DNA of 38,712 bases, taken from assembly GCA_039029395.1 (NCBI GenBank), contig JBCCGG010000055.1, forward strand, positions 1 to 38,712. The letters are read 5' to 3'. Of this stretch, positions 7,705 through 14,745 are shown one piece after another (within the stretch, counting starts at the first letter, position 1; the number at the start of each line of letters is the position of its first letter). Made by a program: the position numbers and the translations under genes. The DNA is from JBCCGG01 sp039029395 (GTDB lineage Bacteria > Pseudomonadota > Alphaproteobacteria > Kiloniellales > JAKSDN01). The notes beneath the pieces are model-generated. The model saw only the letters and a program-made list of their open reading frames with translations, had not been told where the DNA came from and made no database searches.

Positions 7705-8274
7705 CTACTCAGCCGCTTGGTCCTGGGCCTCGGCCAGATAGGCCTCGCCCATGTGGCTATAGTGTTCCGCCAGGTAGGGTATCAGATCTTTCTCTTCTTG
7801 GGTAATGGCGCGCACGCGGCGGGCCGGGCGGCCGACCCAGAGATCGCCGGACAGCACCCGCTTGCGCGGTGCCACCAGGGCGCCGGCACCGACCATGGCG
7901 CCGCTCTCGACGACCGCCAGATCCATGACCACCGCGCCCATGCCGACGAAGGCGCCGTCCTCCAGGGTGCAGGCGTGGATCAGCGCCTGATGGCCGATCG
8001 TGACGTTCGCGCCGATATGGGTCGGCATGCCGCCACCGGTCTCTCGGTAGTCGCCCTTGGGGTCGTGATTGACGTGCACGATGGTGCCGTCCTGGATATT
8101 TGTGTTGGCGCCGACCCGGATCTTGTTGACATCGCCGCGCAGCACGCAGCCGTACCATATCGAGGCGCCCGGGCCGACCTCCACGTCGCCGATCAGGACC
8201 GCGGTCTCGGCGACGAAGGCGCTCGCATCGACCTTCGGCATGACGCCGCGAAAGGGGCGCAGAATTCCGCTCAT
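7705..8274 (-). CDS. Gamma-carbonic anhydrase family protein (left-handed beta-helix)
   Basis: The 189-residue product is made of hexapeptide repeats (VLIGDV, GASIWYG, IRVGAN, AHIGANVTIGHQ-like), the left-handed beta-helix of the PaaY/YrdA/gamma-CA family. Metal ligands are visible as His67 (TIVHVNHD) and His95/His100 (TIGHQALIHA). Characteristic ends are SGDLWVGRPAR and LAEHYSHMGEAYLAEA. Such trimers bind Zn or Fe; some hydrate CO2, others act as thioesterases or have unknown roles. I chose the ATG at 8274 since the protein from MSGILRPF matches family N-termini; a start at 8325 adds 17 atypical residues. It probably heads a transcript with argC. Confidence 0.9.
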   Translation of the reverse strand: MSGILRPFRGVMPKVDASAFVAETAVLIGDVEVGPGASIWYGCVLRGDVNKIRVGANTNIQDGTIVHVNHDPKGDYRETGGGMPTHIGANVTIGHQALIHACTLEDGAFVGMGAVVMDLAVVESGAMVGAGALVAPRKRVLSGDLWVGRPARRVRAITQEEKDLIPYLAEHYSHMGEAYLAEAQDQAAE

Positions 8275-8423
8275 GGCTCGGGCTCGCTCATCTTGGCATG
8301 TGACTGGCGCGGCGGGTTCTAGCACGGTCTTTGGGTCTTGAGAAAGCCTAAGAGCGCTGGCGGCGGTTGCGCGTAGTGCGATAATCCGTCACGATAAAGT
8401 TAATCCATAAGTTGATATTCCCA

Positions 8424-8447
8424 ATCGGATGCCGGTGGCACTCCGAT
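8424..8447 (+). promoter_or_regulatory. Hairpin in the leader of the GDSL hydrolase gene
   Basis: atcgga (8424-8429) pairs with tccgat (8442-8447) and inner tgcc pairs with ggca, with one bulged c and a 3-nt loop. It sits just before the AAGGGGGAG ribosome binding site (about 8453-8462), downstream of an AT-rich patch (8370-8420) that likely holds the promoter. A role in translation or mRNA stability is possible but not shown. Confidence 0.35.
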
Positions 8448-8468
8448 CCAGTCAAGGGGGAGAACGAG

Positions 8469-9431
8469 ATGAGGATGGCAATCTCGCGTGCCGGGTGCCT
8501 GGCGTTCGTGGTCGTCCTGGCGGTCGGTCTTTCGGGCCCCGCGGCACTAGCCGAAAAGGGCAAGGGTCCGCCCTTCAAGGACCTCTTTATCTTCGGCGAC
8601 AGCCTGTCGGACACGGGCAACCTCTTCGCCTTGACCAACGGCCTGCTGCCGGCAACCACCCCGCCCTACTTCGAAGGGCGCTTTTCCAACGGTCCCCTTT
8701 GGGTCCAGGCCCTGGCCGGCTTCTTGGCGATCAATGTGGATTTCGACGACAACGTGGTGCTTAACCCCCTGACCAACAACCAGGCCGTCGGCGGCGCCTT
8801 CACCGACACGCGCAACGCCAACGCGGTGTTCGACCCGGGGGTCGCCGGCACCGGCATCCTTGGGCAAGTCGCCAGCTTCGACGACGCCGGCGGCAAGCTG
8901 CGGCCACAGGACCTGGTGATCGTCTGGGGCGGCGCCAACGACTATATCTTCGAGCCCGAGTCCGACCCGGCAACAATCGTTCGCAATCTGCGCCGAGCGG
9001 TCAGGCAGCTGGCGGCGTTGGGCGGGCGATCGTTCCTGGTGCCGAACCTGCCCGACCTGGGCGACACGCCCTTCGCGCTGGAGCTCGGCCTGCAGCAGGA
9101 GCTCAACCAGCTGACCAAGGCCCACAACAAGCGGCTCGCCGTCGTTATGGCCAAGCTGGCGCGCCGGCTGCGGGTCCAGATCCTTGTGCTCGACGTCAAC
9201 GACGCCTTCACCGGCCTGGACTTCCTGTTCGCCAACCTGACCGTGCCTTGCATCGTGCAGGATCCGCCCAACCCGCCCTTCGTCACTGGGATCTGCCCGC
9301 TTGAGCCCGACGGCGTGCCGGACTCGACCCGGTTCGGCGGCACGCTCTTCATGGATGTGATCCACCCGACCACCCAGGCCCACGGCCTGCTCGGCGCCTT
9401 CGCCTTCGGCGCGGTTCAGGAGGGATTCTAG
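8469..9431 (+). CDS. Secreted GDSL/SGNH-family lipase or esterase
   Basis: The 320-residue protein begins with a signal peptide (about 1-28, ending GPAALA). The GDSL block FIFGDSLSDTGN follows with nucleophile Ser45. The third block is GGANDYIF, and the last is DVIHPTTQAH with Asp296 and His299 as the rest of the triad. This is the SGNH hydrolase fold as in thermolabile-haemolysin/phospholipase-like secreted esterases. There is no C-terminal autotransporter barrel, since the protein ends soon after the triad. I chose ATG 8469 because AAGGGGGAG precedes it; the frame is open to 8412. It is divergent from the gamma-carbonic anhydrase gene. The substrate is unknown; extracellular lipid esters are likely. 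Confidence 0.9.
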   Translation: MRMAISRAGCLAFVVVLAVGLSGPAALAEKGKGPPFKDLFIFGDSLSDTGNLFALTNGLLPATTPPYFEGRFSNGPLWVQALAGFLAINVDFDDNVVLNPLTNNQAVGGAFTDTRNANAVFDPGVAGTGILGQVASFDDAGGKLRPQDLVIVWGGANDYIFEPESDPATIVRNLRRAVRQLAALGGRSFLVPNLPDLGDTPFALELGLQQELNQLTKAHNKRLAVVMAKLARRLRVQILVLDVNDAFTGLDFLFANLTVPCIVQDPPNPPFVTGICPLEPDGVPDSTRFGGTLFMDVIHPTTQAHGLLGAFAFGAVQEGF

Positions 9432-9642
9432 CGATCCGAGTGGTGGCCAATCACCGCCCGTGCCCTAGGAACGCCACCAGCGCGTCGCGAATGGATAGGC
9501 GTCCACCGCTCCCATGACTGGGACAGCGGGACGTTTAGGCCTTGCCTACTGGCTAGTTGGCTCTATTTAGAAACAACGTCACTCTGCTTTGGATTACTGA
9601 CCTGCTGCTCCTTTGGGATTCTTCAGATCACAGCGTTTCCTA

Positions 9643-9675
9643 GGCACTGACTGAAGTGCCGCGAATGGACGCGGC
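9643..9675 (+). promoter_or_regulatory. Two overlapping hairpins in the cspA leader
   Basis: Hairpin I pairs ggcact (9643-9648) with agtgcc (9655-9660). Hairpin II pairs gccgcg (9658-9663) with cgcggc (9670-9675). Both are perfect 6-bp stems and they share bases 9658-9660, so they compete at their edges. They lie 18-62 nt ahead of GGAG (9693-9696) and the cspA ATG. Cold-shock genes are often controlled by such leader structures. The rest of 9432-9642 shows no gene. Confidence 0.4.
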
Positions 9676-9704
9676 ATGACCCCAACAATGATGGAGTAAC
9701 AGCG

Positions 9705-9914
9705 ATGTCGATCGGCACCGTCAAGTGGTTCAACAGCACCAAGGGTTTTGGTTTCATTCAGCCGGAAAGCGGCGGCGGGGACGTCTTCGTACACATCTCG
9801 GCCGTCGAGCGCGCCGGCCTGGGCAACCTGGCCGAGGGTCAGAAGATTTCCTACGAGCTGCAGACAGACCCCCGGCGCGGCAAGACCTCGGCTGAAAATC
9901 TGAAGGCTGTCTGA
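9705..9914 (+). CDS. cspA: Cold-shock domain protein
   Basis: The 69-residue protein is a single OB-fold cold-shock domain. It has RNP1-like KGFGFIQ (residues 14-20) and RNP2-like VFVHISAVE. These bind single-stranded RNA/DNA and act as mRNA chaperones in the cytoplasm. Length and sequence (GTVKWFNSTKGFGFI) are typical. GGAG at 9693 gives proper spacing to the ATG. Two tiny genes follow on the same strand at 10015 and 10206, so a short operon is likely. Several csp paralogues per genome are usual, so the gene letter is only a family label. Confidence 0.95.
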   Translation: MSIGTVKWFNSTKGFGFIQPESGGGDVFVHISAVERAGLGNLAEGQKISYELQTDPRRGKTSAENLKAV

Positions 9915-10014
9915 GCTGCCAAGTCCTGACTCATTCTGGGGGCACGGCCGATGTCGTGCCTCCGACCCACCCTTTGGTGGCCGCTGAGGACTGCGGTCGC
10001 AGTTCGGAGAAACG

Positions 10015-10185
10015 ATGCCTTTCAAACCCAACTACAATCAGCAGCGCAGCGAGCGCAAGCGCTCCAAGGAGCAGAAGAAGCTAGAGAAGCTGCAGCGCCG
10101 CGAGGAAGCAGCCGCCCAGCGCAAGGCGGAGCAAGCCGAAACGCCGGGCGCTGGCAGCGGCCCTGTTGAAACCGACCGAGACTAG
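10015..10185 (+). CDS. Small highly basic/acidic coiled-coil protein (56 aa)
   Basis: ATG 10015 with TCGGAGA upstream opens a 56-residue frame starting MPFKPNYNQQRSERKRSKEQ. The middle is Lys/Arg/Glu/Gln-rich and would form a single charged helix; the end is Gly/Pro-rich. Short proteins beginning with MPFKPNYNQQR next to cold-shock genes are familiar to me from alphaproteobacteria, with no assigned function. Its position 100 bp after cspA and 20 bp before the next small gene suggests co-expression. RNA binding is a guess based on charge. Confidence 0.7.
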   Translation: MPFKPNYNQQRSERKRSKEQKKLEKLQRREEAAAQRKAEQAETPGAGSGPVETDRD

Positions 10186-10205
10186 GAAACTTCTGGAGAC
10201 CCCCA

Positions 10206-10433
10206 ATGGCGCGCAAGAAGATCCGTGTCGACACGAAGCCTGTGCTGTTCGACGTTGTCTATGAGGACGGCACGCGCAGCTCCAATCGCAAGGTGCCGAA
10301 CGCGGAGCTGATCGGCCTGGACGGCGACCAGCCGGCCCGTGCCTACATCGAGGCGCAGGACCGCAAGATCGCCGAGATGTCCGGTAGCCCACGCGGCCCG
10401 GTCAAGTCGATCGTTCGCTCGCCCCGGCAGTAA
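10206..10433 (+). CDS. Conserved small protein of unknown function, cspA-linked
   Basis: The 75-residue ORF reads MARKKIRVDTKPVLFDVVYE then a short beta-type segment and RKIAEMSGSPRGPVKSIVRS. It follows the 56-residue gene by 20 bp, with CTGGAGA as the likely ribosome binding site. The fold looks like a small beta-strand domain plus a helix. I recall similar proteins near cold-shock genes in alphaproteobacteria, without known function. The region 10434-10575 after it holds only short GC-rich dyads such as cggtc/gaccg near 10508-10525 and no convincing terminator. Confidence 0.7.
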   Translation: MARKKIRVDTKPVLFDVVYEDGTRSSNRKVPNAELIGLDGDQPARAYIEAQDRKIAEMSGSPRGPVKSIVRSPRQ

Positions 10434-10575
10434 CACGGTCAAGGCGGCGCGCAGGCCGCGCCCAATCCCGGCCTCGGCGCCCTATCACGTTACGCTTCTC
10501 GGAAACCTTTCGGTCGTAGCCGACCGGCAAGGTAAGGGTGTCTGAGACGCTCCGTTCCCTCGGGACGAGGCCGCC

Positions 10576-11475
10576 TCAGGCCTGATTCAGGAAGGACGCG
10601 AAAGCGAAGCCGTCGACCGCTCCGTCGCCGTCTCGGTCGACCTTGGCCCAGCCGTCGACGATCTCTTGGACAGTGACCTGACTGCCGAACGGCAGGAGGC
10701 CGATGATGTCGAAGTTCGTCCCCGGCCCGGCGCGCAGGCGCAGGCCAGAGCGCGCCTTCACTTCCATTGGCATGCCCTGGCCGGCACCGTCAGGTGGCAC
10801 CAGATCATCGTGGGCCTCTTCTTCCTCGACCGTGAAGCTGCCGAAGTCCGGCTTTGCTGGGTTGGACTCGTCGAAGTCGACTCCTAGACCCAGCAGAGTC
10901 GTTGCGGGAAAGAACTGGTGCAAATGCCAGTCGCCAGCCGCCAAGGCATCGCGGGTGCCCCGGAAGCCGCTCGACATGGAAAGCCACGTCAGTTCGATCA
11001 GCCCGGCCGCCGTCAGGGTCTTGCCGAGGAGACCCGAGCCGTAGGCGCCAACCCGGTATTGCGGGGTGCCGCCGCCCTCGGCCGCGAGGCTTTCGCGCAC
11101 CCCTTCGAAGTAAGGTTTGATCAGCGTGTCGATCTCGTCGGCGCTGGCGTCGAAGTCGACGGCAAAGTAGATGGCCGAGCCGCTCGGCTGGCCGACCTTG
11201 TCGGCCGCAAGCTCGTGCGCCCGTCGGCCGGCGCGCAGGCCGATTTGCCGTGAGAAGTCGCTGGCCCTGTTTTGGCGCTGCTGAAACACCGCGACCAGAT
11301 TGAGTCCGGCCGCCGTGAGCGCCTGGGCCTCCTCGGCGGTCAGGCATTTGTCGGGAAAGGTGTTGGAGTTGCGGAAGTTGTAATAGCGAATGACGGTTTC
11401 AATACCCTCACCGCGCAGGGCGGTCGCCTTGGCGGTGGTGTTGAAGGGCGTGTCGATTATGGGGCTCCTGGCCAT
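10576..11475 (-). CDS. DUF1906 (Rv2525c-like glycoside-hydrolase-fold) protein with C-terminal SH3-like domain
   Basis: The 299-residue protein has a TIM-barrel-like DUF1906 domain at about 5-205: IIDTPFNTTAKATAL, VIRYYNF, LTAEEAQALTAAGLNLVAVFQ, IYFAVDFDASADEI and RVGAYGSG. An SH3b-type domain follows at about 238-299 (SGLRLRAGPGTNFDIIGLLPFG). The combination suggests a peptidoglycan- or glycan-directed enzyme, although no signal peptide is visible, so it may need a dedicated exporter or prophage holin. AAGGAG lies 8 nt upstream of ATG 11475, which is why I prefer it to 11541. The end reads VDRDGDGAVDGFAFASFLNQA-like residues, an EF-hand-like acidic stretch. The function is inferred from the family only. 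Confidence 0.75.
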   Translation of the reverse strand: MARSPIIDTPFNTTAKATALRGEGIETVIRYYNFRNSNTFPDKCLTAEEAQALTAAGLNLVAVFQQRQNRASDFSRQIGLRAGRRAHELAADKVGQPSGSAIYFAVDFDASADEIDTLIKPYFEGVRESLAAEGGGTPQYRVGAYGSGLLGKTLTAAGLIELTWLSMSSGFRGTRDALAAGDWHLHQFFPATTLLGLGVDFDESNPAKPDFGSFTVEEEEAHDDLVPPDGAGQGMPMEVKARSGLRLRAGPGTNFDIIGLLPFGSQVTVQEIVDGWAKVDRDGDGAVDGFAFASFLNQA

Positions 11476-11602
11476 GTCGGGACTCCTTCGTGAATAGATG
11501 CGTCGAGGTTCGGCGAACAATGCTGCCGATGCATGGGTCAATTGGCATTGCGACTATAAGCGGGGCGCGCAAAGGATCCAACCGCCCCAGGGATTGACGA
11601 TT

Positions 11603-11989
11603 TCAGGTCCCAGGCTTCGGCCAGGCCGGGTCCAGAAAGCGCTGCACCTCGATGCGCGTGCCGGCCGGGTCCCGGGCGAAGAAGTTGTAGATCTTAAAGC
11701 GCGGGTTCTCGGCCGGTGGCCCTTCGGTGGAAACGCCTTGAGCAACCAGATGGCGGTACCAGGCGTCCACGTCGTCCACCACGAAGGTCACGGTGATGCC
11801 GCGGGCGGGCGGCCCCTCGCCCTGACAAAGGCCCAGGAAGGCCTCGCCGGCAACCCGGAAGATCCGGCAGGCACCCTGGTCGAGCACTTCGCTCAAGCCC
11901 ATGACCTCGCGGTAGAAGCGGCAGGTCGCCTCCAGGTCGGTGCAGTAAACGAAAGTGACCTGCTGGGCGAAGGGCGGTAGTTCGCTCAT
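11603..11989 (-). CDS. VOC-family (glyoxalase/bleomycin-resistance fold) protein
   Basis: The 128-residue protein is a single vicinal-oxygen-chelate module: VTFVYCTDLEATCRFYREVM, then ITVTFVVDDVDAWYRHLVAQG and DPAGTRIEVQRFLDP. The closing Glu in RIEVQRF is the usual metal-ligand position. VOC proteins range from glyoxalases to dioxygenases and antibiotic-binding proteins, and the reaction is not decidable here. Its ATG at 11989 overlaps the stop of the upstream acetyltransferase-like gene by 4 nt (ATGA), so translation is coupled. It is the last gene of the NHL-acetyltransferase-VOC trio. Confidence 0.85.
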   Translation of the reverse strand: MSELPPFAQQVTFVYCTDLEATCRFYREVMGLSEVLDQGACRIFRVAGEAFLGLCQGEGPPARGITVTFVVDDVDAWYRHLVAQGVSTEGPPAENPRFKIYNFFARDPAGTRIEVQRFLDPAWPKPGT

Positions 11990-12642
11990 GTCGGCGTCCC
12001 GGCGGCCAGGCGCTCGACCTCCGCCCGGGCCCGCTCTAGGATCGCCAGCTTGACGTGGAGTCGCGCGGTTTCCCGCCGCGCCGGATCGGCCCGTTCGTGC
12101 CGCTGCAAATGCGGGTCGGCGAGGAGCGCCAGCAGGGCTTTCGCGTGCGCGGACAAGCAGGCCTCGGGCAGCCGCATAAAGTCGATCCGCTTGTCCGGCG
12201 CGACCGCCGCGCTTCGCTGTTTGGACAGCCCATCCGGCGGATCGGGCCAATCGACGAAGCCGACCTTGGCCATGTTGTGCTTGGAGGCTTCGTTGGCGTC
12301 GACCACGGTGGAGTAGTAGTCCCGGTAGCCGGGCTCCAGCAGGTGCTCGTGCAGGGAGCGGGCGTAGTGGGTCACCCTCTGCAGACCGAAGCCGTTTAGT
12401 GTGATGCGGGTTGCGCCGGCTTCCCGGTAGATGCCGCCGGGGCCGTGGCGAAAGGTGCCGGCGACGCCGACGATTGCGCCGGCCCGCTCGATGATCACGA
12501 AGTGGTGGGCCTCGATGCGCTCCAGCAGAAGGTGGTCGCCGCGGGTCTTGTTGTAGTCCGAGTGGTTGTCGAGAAAGAAGCGTTTGACCGCGGCGAAGTC
12601 CCGTTCCGTGGAATCTCGGAGCGTGACCTCCAACAGGCTCAC
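11986..12642 (-). CDS. GNAT-like acetyltransferase domain protein
   Basis: The 218-residue protein begins at GTG 12642, inside the stop of the NHL gene (GTGA overlap), with GGAGG about 8-12 nt upstream. Residues about 5-140 look like a GNAT fold: FAAVKRFFLDNHSDYN, HHFVIIERAGAIVGVAGTFR, then NGFGLQRVTHYARSLHEHLL and STVVDANEASKHNMAKVGFV. The last block resembles the late beta-strand and helix of GNATs, where N-K-GF follows. A canonical Q/RxxGxG/A loop is not obvious, so catalytic capacity is uncertain. The C-terminal 70 residues are helical and charged. The acetyl acceptor is unknown. It is coupled to both neighbours. Confidence 0.55.
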   Translation of the reverse strand: MSLLEVTLRDSTERDFAAVKRFFLDNHSDYNKTRGDHLLLERIEAHHFVIIERAGAIVGVAGTFRHGPGGIYREAGATRITLNGFGLQRVTHYARSLHEHLLEPGYRDYYSTVVDANEASKHNMAKVGFVDWPDPPDGLSKQRSAAVAPDKRIDFMRLPEACLSAHAKALLALLADPHLQRHERADPARRETARLHVKLAILERARAEVERLAAGTPT

Positions 12643-13559
12643 CGGAGGCCCTCCAGTCGATAGCGCACAATCCGGTGGTTGCGGGTGTCGGCGACCCACA
12701 GGCGGTCGCCCCGGGTCTCGGCGCCTTCGGGGTAGTTGAAGAGATCCGGCCCCTCGCCCGCCCGGCCCTGGCCGATCACCAGCACCAGGCGCTCGGCGGG
12801 ATCGAGGATCTTGATCACGTGATTGTATTCGTCGGCGATAAACAGCCAGCCCTCGGGGTCGAGATCGAAGTATTTTGGCTCGTTCAGATCCAGGTCCGCG
12901 CCAAGATCCCGCCGAAAGGCAAGATCGGGCCCCAGCAAGCGGATCCGGTTGCTGCCCGGATCGGCCAGGTAGACCGTGCCGTCGACCGCCAGGGCGATGT
13001 CGTGGGGCCGCTGGAGGTCCAGTCCCCCGTCGCCTTGGGCGACCGCCTGGTCGCCTTGAAAGACGACCACGTCATCGCCCCTGGCGTTGGCCACGTAGAT
13101 CCGCCCATCGGGCCCTTGGGCCACGCCTTCGGGGGCGGAGAGGCCGTCGCTCAAGGAAGCGACCAAGTTTCCTTGCGGCCCATCGACCGCGTAGATCGCG
13201 ACCCTGTCGTTGCCCGTGTCGGCGACCAGCAGGCGGCCGTCCCGGTCGAAGGCGACGTCATGGGGCGCGTCCAGCTGGTCGTCCCCAAAGCTGCCGAGCA
13301 GCGCAAGGCTGTCGGGGTCGAGTACGGCAACGCGGTCGTGGCCCAGGTCGGAGACGTAAAGAAAGCGGCCGTCGGGCGACAGCACGATGTCGTGGGGCCG
13401 GGAGAAGGCGGCCTCCGAGGCCGCCTCGAAAGTGGCGCGCGGCTCGGCCTGCGCGGGGCCGGACACGAAAAGCGCGGCCCCGCTCGCCAAGAGCAAGAGG
13501 CCGCGCCTCACGGTTTGGTTTGGTCCGGCACCGGCCCGCTCCCCCACCCGGCCACCCAT
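12639..13559 (-). CDS. Exported NHL-repeat beta-propeller protein
   Basis: The frame gives about 306 residues. A signal peptide (RRGLLLLASGAALFVSGPAQA) is followed by six NHL-like blades with motifs such as PHDIVLSPDGRFLYVSDLGH, PHDVAFDRDGRLLVADTGND, PEGVAQGPDGRIYVANARGD, PHDIALAVDGTVYLADPGSN and PEGAETRGDRLWVADTRNH. Such propellers bind ligands or act as lyases or sensors in the periplasm. The start is unsure: ATG 13559 lies inside a long palindrome, ATG 13610 precedes it, and GTG 13511 gives the most classical signal peptide. It is followed by coupled acetyltransferase-like and VOC genes and lies 68 bp downstream of rpsI. A shared function of the trio is not known. Confidence 0.8.
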   Translation of the reverse strand: MGGRVGERAGAGPNQTVRRGLLLLASGAALFVSGPAQAEPRATFEAASEAAFSRPHDIVLSPDGRFLYVSDLGHDRVAVLDPDSLALLGSFGDDQLDAPHDVAFDRDGRLLVADTGNDRVAIYAVDGPQGNLVASLSDGLSAPEGVAQGPDGRIYVANARGDDVVVFQGDQAVAQGDGGLDLQRPHDIALAVDGTVYLADPGSNRIRLLGPDLAFRRDLGADLDLNEPKYFDLDPEGWLFIADEYNHVIKILDPAERLVLVIGQGRAGEGPDLFNYPEGAETRGDRLWVADTRNHRIVRYRLEGLR

Positions 13560-13605
13560 CAAGCATACGTCCGTGGGCGGCCGGGAGGGGGAGCGGGCCG
13601 GTGCC
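13527..13605. terminator. 79-nt GC-rich palindrome between rpsI and the NHL gene
   Basis: The arm at 13527-13553 is the reverse complement of 13579-13605 at 26 of 27 positions; an inner ccca/tggg pair (13555-13558, 13574-13577) extends the stem. The loop is about 15 nt. On the minus strand it begins about 20 nt after the rpsI stop, the place of an operon-end terminator, but no U-run follows. It overlaps the predicted 5' end of the NHL gene. Confidence 0.6.
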
Positions 13606-13626
13606 GCCATTCTCGAAAAATCTCGC

Positions 13627-14112
13627 TTACCGCTTGGAGAACTGGAACCTGCGGCGGGCCTTGTGGCGGCCGTACTTCTTGCGCTCCACGACCCGGGAGT
13701 CGCGGGTCAGGAAGCCGCCTTGCTTCAGGACTGGGCGCAGGCCCGGCTCGGCCAGGGTCAGCGCCTTGGAGATGCCGTGGCGCACCGCACCGGCCTGGCC
13801 GGACAGACCGCCGCCCTTGACCGTGCAGACCACATCATACTGGTTGTCCCGATGGGCCACGCTGAAAGGCTGGTTGATCACCATGCGCAGCACCGGGCGC
13901 GCGAAGTAGTTGACGAACTCCCGGCCGTTGACCGTGATGTTGCCCGAGCCCGGCTTGATCCAAACGCGGGCGACCGCGTCCTTGCGCTTGCCGGTGGCAT
14001 AGGCGCGGCCCTGGGCGTCGACCTGGGGCTCTTGGCTGGCCGGCTCCGGCTCGATGCCGGTCGCGGCGCCGAGATCGCCCAAATCAGTGAGGGTCTGCGT
14101 TTCCTCGACCAT
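13627..14112 (-). CDS. rpsI: 30S ribosomal protein S9
   Basis: The 161-residue protein contains the full S9 domain from about residue 36: YATGKRKDAVARVWIKPGSG, INQPFSVAHR, TVKGGGLSGQAGAVRHGISK and the C-terminal KYGRHKARRRFQFSKR, whose basic tail reaches the ribosomal P site. The first 35 residues are an acidic, Pro/Glu-rich extension, as in several alphaproteobacterial S9 proteins. It starts 4 bp after the rplM stop on the same strand, forming the standard rplM-rpsI operon. Confidence 0.98.
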   Translation of the reverse strand: MVEETQTLTDLGDLGAATGIEPEPASQEPQVDAQGRAYATGKRKDAVARVWIKPGSGNITVNGREFVNYFARPVLRMVINQPFSVAHRDNQYDVVCTVKGGGLSGQAGAVRHGISKALTLAEPGLRPVLKQGGFLTRDSRVVERKKYGRHKARRRFQFSKR

Positions 14113-14116
14113 GGTC

Positions 14117-14593
14117 TCAGGCGCTCCTTGCAGTCTTCAGTGTGTTCTTCGGGTTCATGGCGGCGATGTCGAGCACCTCGGGCTGCTGGGCCTCGTGCTT
14201 GTGCTCGGCCCCGGCGTAGACCCGCAGGTTTCTCATCTGCTGGCGCCCCAGGGGGCCGCGCGAGATCATGCGCTCGACCGCCTTGATTACGACCCGCTCG
14301 GGAAAGCGGCCCTCGAGGATCTGGCCGGCCGTGCGCTCCTTGATGCCGCCGGCATAGCCGGTATGCCAGTAGTAGGTCTTATCAGCGCGCTTCTTGCCGG
14401 TCATGGCGATCTTGGCGGCGTTGATCACGATCACGTTGTCGCCGCAGTCCAGGTGCGGGGTGAAGGTGGTCTTGTGCTTGCCGCGCAGGATCTTGGCGAC
14501 CTGGCTGGCCAGGCGGCCGAGCACCAGGCCCTCGGCATCGACCAGATACCACTTCTTCTCGATCTCGCCCGCCTTGGCGGAGTAAGTCTTCAT
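14117..14593 (-). CDS. rplM: 50S ribosomal protein L13
   Basis: The 158-residue protein shows the L13 signature: MKTYSAKAGEIEKKWYLVDA, LGRLASQVAKILRGKHK, CGDNVIVINAAKIAMTGKK, YYWHTGYAGGIKERTAGQIL and RNLRVYAGAEHKHEAQQPE. I chose ATG 14593 because the protein then begins with the family's MKTYSAK; the frame is open to 14641. It is the first gene of the rplM-rpsI operon and has a strong promoter at 14662-14690. In many alphaproteobacteria argC lies directly after rpsI; here argC is 6 kb further along the same strand. Confidence 0.98.
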   Translation of the reverse strand: MKTYSAKAGEIEKKWYLVDAEGLVLGRLASQVAKILRGKHKTTFTPHLDCGDNVIVINAAKIAMTGKKRADKTYYWHTGYAGGIKERTAGQILEGRFPERVVIKAVERMISRGPLGRQQMRNLRVYAGAEHKHEAQQPEVLDIAAMNPKNTLKTARSA

Positions 14594-14661
14594 AAGCTTA
14601 GGCCCATGTTCTAGAAAAGGCGTCTCGCGGCGGGCACGCAAAGCCCTCGCGAAGCGGGGCG

Positions 14662-14690
14662 GTTCTAGGCCAAGCCCTCCGCCCTGTCAA
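14662..14690 (-). promoter_or_regulatory. Sigma-70 type promoter of rplM-rpsI
   Basis: On the minus strand TTGACA (14690-14685) is followed by a 17-bp spacer and TAGAAC (14667-14662). The -35 is a perfect consensus and the spacing is optimal. The transcript would start near 14655 and have a leader of about 60 nt before the rplM ATG at 14593. Confidence 0.7.
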
Positions 14691-14745
14691 CAGGCAAAAA
14701 GCGTTATGGGGCGGGAATTTAGCAATGTGGTAAAATGATACCGAA

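Noticed and set aside
11603..12670. A 355-residue single reading frame covering the VOC and acetyltransferase-like genes
   Set aside because: Only the last 128 residues resemble a real protein family; the upstream part is the shadow of the acetyltransferase-like gene in another frame.
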